Shown here: positions 46,890 to 56,558 of the stretch, piece by piece
Numbering within the stretch: the stretch's first letter is position 1
Layout of the letters: every line of letters starts with the position of its first letter
Assembly (NCBI RefSeq): GCF_029961765.1
Contig: NZ_CP124681.1
Coordinates: 186,001 to 250,000 of the forward strand
Length of the DNA: 64,000 nucleotides
Direction: 5' to 3'
Source: Nocardioides sp. QY071
Lineage (GTDB): Bacteria > Actinomycetota > Actinomycetes > Propionibacteriales > Nocardioidaceae
Made by a program: the position numbers and the translations under genes
The notes under the pieces: model-generated
What the model was told of the DNA's origin: nothing
What the model saw: the letters and a program-made list of their open reading frames with translations, nothing else
The model's database searches: none

Positions 46890-48383
46890 TCATCGTCGGC
46901 TCCAGACGTGCAGGTCGCCGAACGACGCCTGCTCGGTGTAGTGGTGTTCGAACCAGGTCTGCAGCTCTGCAGGGGCGGTGATCCCCCATCCGGAGATGCT
47001 GCGGCCGGACACGACGACCCAGCGCGGTGCGTCGGCACCGGCCAGCACGGCCTGCAGGTCGCGCAGCTGAGGGTCGCGGACCCGGGCGGGCAGACTCCAC
47101 AGGTACTGGTAGGGGCTGTCGAGGCCGGCGGCGGCGACGATGTCGGGGCGCCCGAAGGCCACCACGACGCCGTCGCCGGGATCGCTGTGGGTGCGCAGGT
47201 AGTCGGCCACCTCGGCGTCGCGGCCGATCGCGTCGTCGACGGGTACGGCGAGCTCGTGGCTCCACGCGCCGAGGGTGCCGAGCACGGTGAGGCCGAGGCA
47301 CGTGGCGAGCGCCCAGCGTCGCCAGCCGGTCGGCCGGACCAGGCTGGCGAGCAGCACCACGCCGGGGATCAGGCCGGTCAGGTAGTGCAGCCAGTAGCTG
47401 CCGCCGGCGGCCACGCCGACCAGCTCCCAGGCCACCATGGCGAGCGCGGCGACGCGCAGGGGTGCGGACCGGGGGCCGCGCCGCCAGGCGGTGCGGGCGG
47501 CGAGGAAGCCGGTCACGGCCAGGGTCAGCGCGGCCCCGCTGGCGAGGAAGGCCAGCAGGACGGCGAAGAAGCGTTGCGAGGTGGCCGGCGACGCGGAGGA
47601 CCGGATCACCGCCGAGGCCTCGACCCGGAAGGTCACCACGGCGTCCCAGAGCTCGGCCGGGGAGGTCCCGAGCCCGGCCGAGCTCGTGACGACGACCGCG
47701 AGCACCGCGGCGGCCCCACCGGCGAAGGCCGCCGCCCGCCGCCGCAGGTGCGGGACCCGCCCCCTCGAGAGTGGCAGCAGCACGACGGCGAGCACGAAGA
47801 CGTCGACCATGTTCTGCTTGACCAGCGCGGCGGACGCGGCCGCCGCTCCGGCCCCTGTCGCCAGCAGCAGCGCCCGCCGGTCCGCCTCGCCGGTCAGCGA
47901 CGTGACGAGGGCGAGGACACCCAGCAGCACGAAGGGGACCGCCAGCACCTCGCCATCGGTCTCCGGCATCCCCAGCAGCGGGCTGGCGAGGAGCGCCGCC
48001 GCGAGCACCGGCGCCAGGTGAGCGGTCCAGTGCGAGTTCCGGGGCGCCACCCGCGCCGCCAGCATGCCCGCCAACAGCACCGTGGCCGCGCTGGCCACCG
48101 CCCCCAGCAGCTTCACCCCCGGCGCGATCAGCCCGTCGGGGTGCAGGGTCTCGGGACCGAGGTCGGCGAGCTGGAACAGCCACATCAGGAGCGGTGGCCG
48201 GTCGACCCAGTAGTCGCCGTACAGCGAGCCGCCCGGCGACCACTGCCGCGCCAGCATGAGGAAACCGGCCTCGTCCGAGGCCAGCGGTACCCACAGGAAC
48301 GGAAGCCATGCGAGGAACGCGACCGCACCGGCGACGTACGTCGTCGGGGTGGGCCGAGTGCGGCGCGGGGTGGGCTTCAGCAC
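46890..48383 (-). CDS. GT39/ArnT-like membrane glycosyltransferase
   Basis: A 497-residue polytopic protein with about 10-12 membrane helices. The first loop carries the acidic LASDEAGFLMLARQW, as in GT-C enzymes, followed by DYWVDRPPLLMW. A soluble C-terminal part follows (DGVVVAFGRPDIVAAAGLDS). It probably moves a sugar from a polyprenyl-phosphate donor to an extracytoplasmic acceptor. GTG at 48383 is chosen because the longer frame would run into the promoter region of the divergent gene. It is coupled to the GT2 gene downstream. Confidence 0.75.
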   Translation of the reverse strand: MLKPTPRRTRPTPTTYVAGAVAFLAWLPFLWVPLASDEAGFLMLARQWSPGGSLYGDYWVDRPPLLMWLFQLADLGPETLHPDGLIAPGVKLLGAVASAATVLLAGMLAARVAPRNSHWTAHLAPVLAAALLASPLLGMPETDGEVLAVPFVLLGVLALVTSLTGEADRRALLLATGAGAAAASAALVKQNMVDVFVLAVVLLPLSRGRVPHLRRRAAAFAGGAAAVLAVVVTSSAGLGTSPAELWDAVVTFRVEASAVIRSSASPATSQRFFAVLLAFLASGAALTLAVTGFLAARTAWRRGPRSAPLRVAALAMVAWELVGVAAGGSYWLHYLTGLIPGVVLLASLVRPTGWRRWALATCLGLTVLGTLGAWSHELAVPVDDAIGRDAEVADYLRTHSDPGDGVVVAFGRPDIVAAAGLDSPYQYLWSLPARVRDPQLRDLQAVLAGADAPRWVVVSGRSISGWGITAPAELQTWFEHHYTEQASFGDLHVWSRR

Positions 48384-48425
48384 GTCATCGACGCTAGGTC
48401 GGGGTCCATGAAGGGACAATGAAGC

Positions 48426-48467
48426 CGTGATGCCGTGCGGTCGGTGAGGCCGTGAGGACTCGTTGAC
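48426..48467. promoter_or_regulatory. Direct-repeat activator box and -35 of the nasB-like/nirBD operon
   Basis: CGTGA-type repeats start at 48426, 48434 (CGTGC), 48443 (GGTGA) and 48451 (steps 8, 9, 8), and TTGAC starts at 48463, 12 nt after the last. The geometry is identical to the narK box. Confidence 0.65.
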
Positions 48468-48523
48468 ATCGGCGTGCAACACGAGCACATGACCGCGAAA
48501 CCTCGGTGTCCTTCGATGGTCAC

Positions 48524-49990
48524 ATGACCAGCCGACCGCACCCCGACCCGCCGCGACCGCGGCTCGTCGTGGTCGGTTCCGGCATGGCCGCGACCCGGCT
48601 CGTCGAGGAGCTGGTCGCCCGCGGCGCGCCCGCGCGGATGGAGATCACGGTCCTCGGCGACGAGGACACCGCGCCCTACAACCGGATCCTGCTCTCCGCC
48701 GTCCTCGAGGGCAGCCACCGGCCGGAGGCGCTGACCCTGCGCGACCCCGCCTGGTACGCCGACAACGGCGTCGACCTGCGTCTGGGTGCCCGCGTCCTCG
48801 GCGTCGACCGGGAGCGCAAGGACGTCATGCTCGTCGACGGCACCCTGGTGGAGTACGACGTCCTGGTGCTCGCCACCGGCAGCATCCCGTCGCTGCCGCC
48901 GATCCGCGGCCTGGTCCGGATGGACGGCTCGCTGCACGAGGCGGTGCACGCGTTCCGCTCGCTGGCCGACTGCCGGCGCCTGCTCTCCGCGCTGCCCTAC
49001 AGCCGCCGCGCCGTCGTCGTCGGTGGCGGCCTGCTCGGCCTCCAGGTCGCCCGCGCACTCGGCGTGCGCGGCATCGAGACCGAGGTGGTCGAGGGCGCCG
49101 ACCACCTGCTCCACCAGCAGCTGAGCGCCCCGGCCGCCAGGATCCTGGCCCGCGACCTGAAGAAGCTCGGCGTCGCCGTCTACACCGGCGCCCGCGCGGT
49201 CCGCCTCGTCGAGGGCGCCACCGGACCTGCGCTGCGCCTCGACAACGGCTTCACCCTCGACACCGACCTCGTCGTGCTCACCGCCGGCGGCCGGCCCTCG
49301 ACGGCCCTGGCGCGAGGTGCGGGGCTCGAGGTCCGTCGCGGCATCGTCGTCGACGACCGGCTCGCCAGCGTCACCGATCCCTCGGTCCACGCGCTCGGCG
49401 ACTGCGTCGAGCACGACGGCCGCACGACCGGGTTCGTCCCGCCCGCCTGGGAGCAGGCCGGCATCCTCGCCGGGCTGCTGTGCGACGAGCAGGTGTTGTA
49501 CGACGGCGCCCGGATCGTCGCGCGGCTGCGGGCCACCGACCTGGACGTCGCCGTGCTCGGCGACGCCGAGGCCGAGCTCGCCGCCGGCGGCGAGGTGGTC
49601 GAGGTCGCCAACCCCGTCTCGGGGTCGCACCGCCGTCTGGTCGTCCGCGACGGCCGGATCGTGGCCGCCACCCTCGTCGGCGACCTGTCCCGGGTCGGCC
49701 TGATCACCCAGCACTTCGACCGGCAGACCGTCCTCGGGCCCCACGAGCCCGGCGACCTCCTCCTGCCCGAGCGCACGCCCGGGAGCACGAGGACCGTCGT
49801 CCTGCCCGACGACGCCGAGGTGTGCGCCTGTGCCGGCGTCACCGCCGGCCGGATCCGCGCCTGCTCCTCGCTCGAGCAGGTCCGCGGCACCACCCGCGCG
49901 ACCACCGGATGCGGTGGCTGCGCCAGCACCGTCCGACAGCTGCTCAGCAGCCGCCCCGACAACGCCGTCCTCGTCACGAAAGGCTCATGA
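48524..49990 (+). CDS. FAD/[2Fe-2S] oxidoreductase, probable electron-transfer subunit of nitrate reductase (NasB-like)
   Basis: A 488-residue NAD(P)H-dependent oxidoreductase. It has FAD site VVVGSGMAATRLVEEL, NAD site VVVGGGLLGLQVARALG, HALGDCVEH, and a C-terminal BFD-like [2Fe-2S] domain with Cys in CACAGVT and CGGCAS. It resembles the N-terminal part of NirB without a siroheme domain. With the separate nitrate reductase gene, this suggests that it passes electrons from NAD(P)H to that enzyme. ATG at 48524 is used. It is followed after 3 bp by nirBD and preceded by the direct-repeat promoter box. Confidence 0.82.
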   Translation: MTSRPHPDPPRPRLVVVGSGMAATRLVEELVARGAPARMEITVLGDEDTAPYNRILLSAVLEGSHRPEALTLRDPAWYADNGVDLRLGARVLGVDRERKDVMLVDGTLVEYDVLVLATGSIPSLPPIRGLVRMDGSLHEAVHAFRSLADCRRLLSALPYSRRAVVVGGGLLGLQVARALGVRGIETEVVEGADHLLHQQLSAPAARILARDLKKLGVAVYTGARAVRLVEGATGPALRLDNGFTLDTDLVVLTAGGRPSTALARGAGLEVRRGIVVDDRLASVTDPSVHALGDCVEHDGRTTGFVPPAWEQAGILAGLLCDEQVLYDGARIVARLRATDLDVAVLGDAEAELAAGGEVVEVANPVSGSHRRLVVRDGRIVAATLVGDLSRVGLITQHFDRQTVLGPHEPGDLLLPERTPGSTRTVVLPDDAEVCACAGVTAGRIRACSSLEQVRGTTRATTGCGGCASTVRQLLSSRPDNAVLVTKGS

Positions 49991-49993
49991 GAC

Positions 49994-52861
49994 ATGAACC
50001 AGCGCAAGCAACTGGTGGTCGTCGGCCACGGCATGGTCGGCCACCGTTTCGTGCAGGCGGCGATCGAGCGCGGACTCACCGAGACCCACGACATCACCAT
50101 CCTCGGCGAGGAGCCGCGCCCGGCGTACGACCGCGTCGCCCTCACCTCCTTCTTCGAGCGCGGCGCGGAGGCGCTGTCCTTCCTCCCCGGCGGTGCGTAC
50201 GACGACCCGCGGGTCTCCCTGCGCCTGGGCGCCGAGGTCGTGGCGATCTCCCCGCGGCAGCGGGTGATCACGCTCGCGGACGGCAAGGACCTGCACTACG
50301 ACGAGCTGGTGCTCGCGACCGGTGCGTTCCCGTTCGTGCCGCCGGTGCCGGGCAAGGACCTCAAGAACGTCTTCGTCTACCGCACCATCGAGGACCTCGA
50401 GGCGATCCGCGCGGCATCGAGGAAGGCGAAGGTCGGCGCGGTCATCGGCGGTGGCCTGCTCGGCCTGGAGGCTGCCAACGCGCTGCACCAGCTGGGCCTG
50501 GAGACCCACGTCGTCGAGCTCGCGCCGCGGCTGATGGCCGTGCAGATCGACGACGCCGCAGGCTCCACGCTCAACCGCCACATCGAGACCCTCGGCCTGA
50601 CCGTGCACACCGGTGCGATGACCGAGGCCGTGCTCGGGAAGGACAAGGTCACCGGCCTCGCGCTCAAGGACCGCAACCCGCTCGACGTCGACCTCGTCGT
50701 CTTCTCGGCCGGCATCCGGCCCCGCGACGCGCTGGCCCGGGCCGCCGACCTCGAAATCGCCGAGCGCGGCGGTGTCCTGGTCGACGAGCACTGCCGCACC
50801 AGCGACGAGCACATCTGGGCGATCGGCGAGTGCGCCGCCCCCGGCGGCCGCATGTACGGCCTGGTCGCGCCGGGCTACACGATGGCCGAGGTCGTCGTCG
50901 ACGCGCTGCTCGGTGGCGAGGCCGGCGCCTTCACCGGCGCCGACATGTCGACCAAGCTCAAGCTGCTCGGCGTCGACGTCGCGTCCTTCGGAGACGCGTT
51001 CGCGACCGACGAGGACGCCCTCGAGGTCGTGTACGCCGACGCGGTGGCCGGCATCTACAAGAAGCTCGTCGTCAAGGAGCTCGCGAGCGGCGGCTACGAG
51101 CTGCTGGGCGGCATCCTGGTCGGCGACGCGTCGTCGTACGGCGTGCTGCGGCCGCTCGTCGGCTCCGGCATCGAGCTGCCCGACAACCCCGAGGACCTGA
51201 TCCTCCCGGCGGCCCGCGGAGGTGGGGTTTCGACAGGCTCAACCACCGACATGCTGCCCGACGACGCGCAGGTCTGCTCGTGCAACAACGTCACCAAGGC
51301 CGAGATCGTGGCGGCGGTGTCCGAGGGCGGCACCTGCGACAGCCCGTCCTGCGTGACCGCCTGCACCAAGGCCGGCTCCACCTGCGGCTCGTGCAAGACC
51401 GTCGTGAAGAAGATCGTCGAGGACCACTTCGCCTCCGTCGGCAAGGTCGTCGACAAGTCGCTGTGCGAGCACTTCGCGATGACCCGCCAGGAGCTGTTCG
51501 AGGTCGTCGCGGTGCACGGCTACAACCGGTTCGACGACATCATCGAGGGCCACGGCCGCGGCCGCGGCTGTGACATCTGCAAGCCGGCCGTCGCCTCCAT
51601 CCTCGCCAGCCTGCTCAACCACCACGTCCTCGACGGCGCCAACGCGACCCTGCAGGACACGAACGACGCGTACCTCGCCAACCTGCAGAAGAACGGCACC
51701 TACTCGGTCGTCCCCCGCATCCCCGGCGGCGAGATCACCCCCGACAAGCTGATCGTGATCGGCGAGGTGGCCCGCGACTACGGCCTCTACACGAAGATCA
51801 CCGGCGGCCAGCGCATCGACCTGTTCGGTGCCCGGATGGAGGACCTGCCGGCGATCTGGCAGCGGCTGGTCGACGCGGGCATGGAGTCCGGCCACGCCTA
51901 CGGGAAGTCGCTGCGGACCGTGAAGTCGTGCGTCGGCTCGACCTGGTGCCGCTACGGCGTGCAGGACTCCGTCGGTCTCGCGATCGAGCTCGAGCTGCGC
52001 TACCGCGGCCTGCGCTCGCCCCACAAGCTCAAGGGCGGCGTGTCCGGCTGCGCCCGTGAGTGCGCCGAGGCCCGCGGCAAGGACTTCGGCGTGATCGCCA
52101 CCGAGAAGGGCTGGAACCTCTACGTCGGCGGCAACGGCGGCGCCGTCCCCGCGCACGCGCAGCTGCTCGCCGGAGACCTGTCCCGCGAGGAGCTGATCCG
52201 CTACCTCGACCGGTTCCTCATGTACTACATCCGCACCGCCGACCGGCTCCAGCGCACGGCCACCTGGGTCGACGAGATCGGCGGCCTGGAGCGGGTCCGC
52301 GAGGTCGTGGTCGACGACGCGCTCGGGCTCGCCGCCGAGCTGGAGAGCAGCATGGAGCGCCACGTCGACTCCTACTTCGACGAGTGGCGGGCCACCATCG
52401 AGGACCCTGAGAAGCTCAGCCGCTTCGTGTCCTTCGTCAACGCTCCCGGGATGCCCGAGCCCGCGGTCGCCTTCCAGGAGGAGGCGCGCACCGCGACGCC
52501 CACGCTCACCCTCGGCACCGCCGTGTGCCGCCTCGACCAGGTGCAGCGCGAGTCCGGCGTGGTCGCGCTCGTCGGCGGCGAGGAGGTCGCCGTCTTCCGG
52601 ACGTACGACGACGAGGTGTTCGCCCTCGCCAACCTCGACCCGTTCGGGCAGGCGTCCGTGCTCTCGCGCGGCATCGTCGGCACCACGACCCGCGGCGACG
52701 ACGAGGTGCCGTTCGTCGCGAGCCCGCTGCTCAAGCAGCGCTTCGACCTGCGGACCGGGGTCTGCCTCGACGACCCGGCGGTCGTCGTACCGCGCTGGGA
52801 CGTCCGTGTCGTCGACGGCATGGTGGTCGTCGGCGCGCGGCACGAGACAATCGATTCGTGA
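49994..52861 (+). CDS. nirBD: NAD(P)H nitrite reductase, NirB-NirD fusion
   Basis: A 955-residue enzyme reducing nitrite to ammonia. Domains: FAD/NAD reductase (about 1-405); BFD [2Fe-2S] (CSCNN..., CGSC; about 420-520); siroheme/[4Fe-4S] domain with Cys646, Cys652, Cys686 and Cys690 (CVGSTWC, CARECAEARG); and, from about 837, a NirD-type Rieske-fold small subunit (LANLDPFGQASVLSRGIVG, ASPLLKQRFDLRTGVCLD) lacking Rieske ligands. NirD is usually a separate gene. Residues about 411-418 (GGVSTGSTTD) come from a short repeat between domains. The stop overlaps the regulator gene by 4 bp. Confidence 0.92.
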   Translation: MNQRKQLVVVGHGMVGHRFVQAAIERGLTETHDITILGEEPRPAYDRVALTSFFERGAEALSFLPGGAYDDPRVSLRLGAEVVAISPRQRVITLADGKDLHYDELVLATGAFPFVPPVPGKDLKNVFVYRTIEDLEAIRAASRKAKVGAVIGGGLLGLEAANALHQLGLETHVVELAPRLMAVQIDDAAGSTLNRHIETLGLTVHTGAMTEAVLGKDKVTGLALKDRNPLDVDLVVFSAGIRPRDALARAADLEIAERGGVLVDEHCRTSDEHIWAIGECAAPGGRMYGLVAPGYTMAEVVVDALLGGEAGAFTGADMSTKLKLLGVDVASFGDAFATDEDALEVVYADAVAGIYKKLVVKELASGGYELLGGILVGDASSYGVLRPLVGSGIELPDNPEDLILPAARGGGVSTGSTTDMLPDDAQVCSCNNVTKAEIVAAVSEGGTCDSPSCVTACTKAGSTCGSCKTVVKKIVEDHFASVGKVVDKSLCEHFAMTRQELFEVVAVHGYNRFDDIIEGHGRGRGCDICKPAVASILASLLNHHVLDGANATLQDTNDAYLANLQKNGTYSVVPRIPGGEITPDKLIVIGEVARDYGLYTKITGGQRIDLFGARMEDLPAIWQRLVDAGMESGHAYGKSLRTVKSCVGSTWCRYGVQDSVGLAIELELRYRGLRSPHKLKGGVSGCARECAEARGKDFGVIATEKGWNLYVGGNGGAVPAHAQLLAGDLSREELIRYLDRFLMYYIRTADRLQRTATWVDEIGGLERVREVVVDDALGLAAELESSMERHVDSYFDEWRATIEDPEKLSRFVSFVNAPGMPEPAVAFQEEARTATPTLTLGTAVCRLDQVQRESGVVALVGGEEVAVFRTYDDEVFALANLDPFGQASVLSRGIVGTTTRGDDEVPFVASPLLKQRFDLRTGVCLDDPAVVVPRWDVRVVDGMVVVGARHETIDS
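51225..51248. repeat. Short palindromic repeat inside nirBD
   Basis: GGTTTCGACAGGCTCAACC followed by ACCG has GGTT/AACC ends. The copy at 61441-61463 has GGTC/GACC ends instead, a paired change. It is in frame, in the linker between the reductase and [2Fe-2S] domains. Confidence 0.65.
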
Positions 52862-53970
52862 GCGACCAGCCCCTGTCCGGTTTCAGGATCGGCGTGACCG
52901 CGGCGCGACGTGCGGAGGAGCAGGTCGCGCTGCTCGAGCGGCGCGGCGCGAGCGTGGTGCACGCGCCCGCCCTGTCCGTCGATCCCAACCGGATCGACGA
53001 GACCGCGCTGCTCGCCGCGACCAAGCAGGTGCTCGACCAGCCCGTCGACATCTTCGTCGCCACGACCGGCATCGGCCTGAAATCCTGGTTCGGGGCGGCG
53101 GAGCGGTGGGGCCTGCTGGCCGACCTGACCGAGCACCTGGGCGGTGCCGAGATCCTGGCCCGCGGCCCCAAGAGCGTCGGTGCGCTGCGCAGGTTCGGTC
53201 TGCGCGAGCTGTGGTCGCCGGAGTCGGAGGAGTTCGAGGACGTCCTCGCCCACCTGCGCGGCCGCGACCTGTCCGGCCTGCGGATCGTCGTCCAGGAGCA
53301 CGGTCAGTCGCTGTCCATGGCCGCCCACGCACTGCGGCGCCTCGGCGCCGAGGTCACCACGGTCGCCGTCTACCGGGTCGAGGGTGCCGCCGATCCCGAG
53401 CCGATGTTCGGGCTGATCGAGGACATCGCCGAGCGCCGGGTCGACGCGGTCACCTTCACCGCGGCCCCCGCGATCGCCGCGATGATGGAGGCCGCGGTCT
53501 CGACCGGGCACCGCGACGAGGTCGTCAGCGCGTTCCAGGCCGACGTGATCGCCGCCTGCGTGGGGCCGGTCACGGCCGCCGCCTTCGAGATGTGGGGCGT
53601 GCCGTCGATCTACCCCGAGCGCTCCCGTCTCGCCGCGATGGTCAAGCAGCTCGAGGTCGAGCTGCCTTCGCGCGCCGGCGGCACCAGCCTCGACGTCGCC
53701 GGCCACACGCTGCTCCTGCACGGCGACACCGTGCTCCTCGACGGGGTCGAGGTGAAGCTCTCGCCCGCGCCGTACGCCGTCCTCCAGGCGCTGCTCGTCA
53801 ACCCCGGGACCGTCGTCTCCCGCCGTGACCTGCTGGCCGCGCTGCCCTCGGGCACCGCCGGCTCCGAGCACGCCGTCGAGATGGCGGTCGCCCGGCTGCG
53901 CGCCGCGCTCGGCACCCGCTGCGTCCAGACCGTCGTGAAGCGCGGCTACCGCCTGGCGGTCGCCCCGTGA
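52858..53970 (+). CDS. nnaR: NnaR-type nitrate assimilation regulator (HemD domain + winged helix)
   Basis: A 370-residue fusion. Residues 1-265 form a uroporphyrinogen-III synthase-like domain (FRIGVTAARRAEEQVALLER, IVVQEHGQSL, VDAVTFTAAPAI). Residues about 275-370 form an OmpR-type winged helix (APYAVLQALLVNPGTVVSRR, then MAVARLRAALG and VVKRGYRLAV). Proteins of this build (NnaR in Mycobacterium and Streptomyces) activate nitrate and nitrite reductase genes. It is translationally coupled to nirBD. The winged-helix type fits the direct repeats found at three nitrate promoters. Residual synthase activity for siroheme is possible. Confidence 0.86.
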   Translation: MSDQPLSGFRIGVTAARRAEEQVALLERRGASVVHAPALSVDPNRIDETALLAATKQVLDQPVDIFVATTGIGLKSWFGAAERWGLLADLTEHLGGAEILARGPKSVGALRRFGLRELWSPESEEFEDVLAHLRGRDLSGLRIVVQEHGQSLSMAAHALRRLGAEVTTVAVYRVEGAADPEPMFGLIEDIAERRVDAVTFTAAPAIAAMMEAAVSTGHRDEVVSAFQADVIAACVGPVTAAAFEMWGVPSIYPERSRLAAMVKQLEVELPSRAGGTSLDVAGHTLLLHGDTVLLDGVEVKLSPAPYAVLQALLVNPGTVVSRRDLLAALPSGTAGSEHAVEMAVARLRAALGTRCVQTVVKRGYRLAVAP

Positions 53971-54650
53971 CGCCGCACCTGGTCACCGTCGCCCACGGCA
54001 CCCGCACCGCCGCCGGCAACGAGGTCGCCCGCGCCCTGACCTCTGCCGCCGCGGAGCGCCTCGGATGGGCCGCGACGACGTCGTACGTCGAGCTGTGCGC
54101 ACCGCTGCTCGCCGACGTCGTCGCCGTCGTCGACACACCGGCCGTGGCGGTGCCGCTGCTGCTGTCGACCGGCTACCACCTGCGCCAGGACCTGCCGGCC
54201 GTGCTCGCCGACGTCGACCGGGAGGTCCGCCTCGGCCGCTCTCTCGGCCCCGACCGGCTGCTCGCCGCCGCCCAGGTCGACCGCCTCCGCGCCGCCGGAG
54301 CCACCCCCGGCCAGCCCGTCGTCCTGGTCGCCGCGGGCTCCACCGACCCCGCCGCGTCCGCCGACCTCGACGCCGCCACTCACCTGCTCGCCCACGCCTG
54401 GGGCGCGCCGGTCCGCCTCGCCACGCTCTCCGGACGCGGCCCCCGGCCCGACGAGGTCGTGCGCCCGGGGGACGCCGTGTCGCCGTACCTCCTCGCCACG
54501 GGGCACTTCCACCGCAAGGCCCGCCATGACGCCCTCGCCGCCGGTGCGGGTGTCGTCGCCGACGTGATCGGGCCGCACCCGCTGGTCGTCGACCTGCTCG
54601 TCGAGCGGGCGCTCGCACTGGCGCCGCTGGACGCCCGGGTCTCCGCCTGA
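53967..54650 (+). CDS. Sirohydrochlorin chelatase-like protein (CbiX/SirB)
   Basis: A 227-residue class II chelatase that inserts Fe2+ (or Co2+) into sirohydrochlorin. Metal-binding His10 is in TVAHGTR and His71 in STGYHLRQD, and a second half repeats the fold (VVLVAAGSTDP, LLATGHFHRKARHDAL). It supplies siroheme for the nitrite reductase encoded upstream. The GTG overlaps the regulator stop by 4 bp, so nasB-like, nirBD, nnaR and this gene form one operon. Confidence 0.86.
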   Translation: MTPHLVTVAHGTRTAAGNEVARALTSAAAERLGWAATTSYVELCAPLLADVVAVVDTPAVAVPLLLSTGYHLRQDLPAVLADVDREVRLGRSLGPDRLLAAAQVDRLRAAGATPGQPVVLVAAGSTDPAASADLDAATHLLAHAWGAPVRLATLSGRGPRPDEVVRPGDAVSPYLLATGHFHRKARHDALAAGAGVVADVIGPHPLVVDLLVERALALAPLDARVSA

Positions 54651-54656
54651 GTCAGG

Positions 54657-56480
54657 TCAGTCGTCGAACGTGAGCCGGACCACCGTGCGCTGACGCTCGC
54701 CCGCGGCACTCACCGTGATGCCGGCTGCATCGAGCGGCGCCAGGTCGGCACGGGACAGCTGGCCCGCGGCGAGCTGCTCGACCCAGTCACCGCGGTCGAA
54801 GTCGATGTAGGTGATGGTCAGCGCATCCCCGGCGTCAGGCACGACCTTCGCGAACCGGTCGCTGCCGCTCAGCGCCCCCTTCGCCTTCGCGACCTCCTCG
54901 ACGAAGGCCCGGTCGGCGCCGATGACCACGGCGTCGCCGGACCGCGCGGACGGGAGCGGGTCCTTGCCGCCCACGGCGGTGCGGACCTTCGACAGCGCGG
55001 CCTCGACCTTCGCCGCGTCGCCGGTGATCCGGACCGCGACGGGGAAGTCGTCGCTGGTGCCCTCGAAGTCGAAGGCGTCCTCGAAGCCGGGCCCGGCGAT
55101 CACGGCGAGGCCGTCGCCGCCGAGGTCCTCCAGCTCCTTCGCGGTCAGGCCGGTGGACTTCTCGAAGTCGGCCAGCAGCTGCTTCGGCTCCGCGCCGAAG
55201 GACAGGGGCCCGTGGGTGATCGCCCGCTCCGCCCAGCCGTCGCTGAAGCCACCGCCGAAGGCGAGGGCGGCGGTGTCCGGCAGGGCCGAGATCCCAGCCA
55301 GGGCATCGGTGCCGTCGTACCGCTCCGGATCGCCGGAGACGATCGGGTCGGCCACGACCTCCAGCTCCAGGGCGCCGTCGTCGAAGCGCGCGACACCGCC
55401 GAGGCCGGTGAAGTCCTCCAACCGGCGCCGTACGTCGTCCGGGATCGGGACGGAGAAGTCGCCCATCATCTCGTCCTCGTCGATCTCGGGCAGCCCGTCC
55501 TCGGACACCACACTGCCTGTGCCCGACTGGTCGGCGTACAGCTCGTCCATCTCCTTCATGAGCTGGTCCTGCTCGGCGGGGGAGAGCTCGTCGAACCGGT
55601 CAATCCGCTTCCACAGCCGCCGTTCCTCGGGCGACATCTCCGCCATGAAGTCATCCTCGGCCCCAGCCCCGTAGCTGTGGATGGTCGAGAGGCTGAGCAA
55701 CGTGTCCACCGGGTCCCCCGAGAGGCCGGACGGCGAGCTGATGACGACGGAGAGGTACGGGTGGTCCTCGACCGCGTCGAGCAGTGCCTGTCCTGCCTCG
55801 GGGGCGGCGTAGAGCGTGACGACGCCGGCATCGCCGGCAGCCGAGGTCAGCTCCTGGAAGTCGGCGTCCTCGCCGAGCTGGGTGCGACGGCCGTCCGCGA
55901 CCACCTTCCGGGCGACCTCGTCGGTGCGCGCGAGCACCGCCCAGCCGTCGCCGAGCGCGTACCCGACCTCGTCCCCACAGCTCGCCAGCAGGTCGTCGAG
56001 TCCGGCCCGCGCCGCGTCCGGGTCACTGACCTGGACCACCGCGACCACCTCCGGCTCCGGGCCGGCCGACGGCACCACCGCCAGCCCGGCGCGGTCGCCC
56101 ACCCAGGCCGCCAGGTCGTCGTACCCGATGTGGCAGCCGCTCTCGGCGGCCACCTGGTCCAGCAGCGAGCGCCGCAGGTCGTCCTGGTCGGTGATGCCGA
56201 GGTGCTCGGCCAGACGGGGGAACCTCTTCAGCGCCTGGTAGGCCTCGATCTTCTGGCCACCCGGCGGGTCGAGGTCGATGCCGACGTACGCGAGCGTGTC
56301 GCCCGGCAGCGCCTGCGCGGCCTGCGGTCCCTGGGCCATCCAGCCCTGCCAGGCCCACCCGCCCGCTCCGATCGCCGCTACTGCCCCAACGACGCCGGCG
56401 ATCGCGGCCGCGCGGCGCTTCCGGCCGTTGCTGGTCGGGCTCGACGGGCTGGGTGGCCTGGATGGGGAGAGCTCGGTCAT
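54657..56480 (-). CDS. DUF3352-like membrane-anchored protein
   Basis: A 607-residue protein with a cytoplasmic Ser/Pro-rich N-terminus, one membrane helix at about 24-46 (AAAIAGVVGAVAAIGAGGW) and a large acidic extracytoplasmic domain. The domain start QALPGDTLAYVGIDLDPPGG Q and later repeats fit the DUF3352 family of unknown function. No catalytic motif was found. It converges with the chelatase gene, 6 bp away. Confidence 0.75.
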   Translation of the reverse strand: MTELSPSRPPSPSSPTSNGRKRRAAAIAGVVGAVAAIGAGGWAWQGWMAQGPQAAQALPGDTLAYVGIDLDPPGGQKIEAYQALKRFPRLAEHLGITDQDDLRRSLLDQVAAESGCHIGYDDLAAWVGDRAGLAVVPSAGPEPEVVAVVQVSDPDAARAGLDDLLASCGDEVGYALGDGWAVLARTDEVARKVVADGRRTQLGEDADFQELTSAAGDAGVVTLYAAPEAGQALLDAVEDHPYLSVVISSPSGLSGDPVDTLLSLSTIHSYGAGAEDDFMAEMSPEERRLWKRIDRFDELSPAEQDQLMKEMDELYADQSGTGSVVSEDGLPEIDEDEMMGDFSVPIPDDVRRRLEDFTGLGGVARFDDGALELEVVADPIVSGDPERYDGTDALAGISALPDTAALAFGGGFSDGWAERAITHGPLSFGAEPKQLLADFEKSTGLTAKELEDLGGDGLAVIAGPGFEDAFDFEGTSDDFPVAVRITGDAAKVEAALSKVRTAVGGKDPLPSARSGDAVVIGADRAFVEEVAKAKGALSGSDRFAKVVPDAGDALTITYIDFDRGDWVEQLAAGQLSRADLAPLDAAGITVSAAGERQRTVVRLTFDD

Positions 56481-56558
56481 GGGAGGACCGTAAGCGGCCG
56501 CGCGGAGTTCCGAGGAGGGTTCTACGGAAGTCGGGACCCGGTCGGCTACGGTCGAGGC

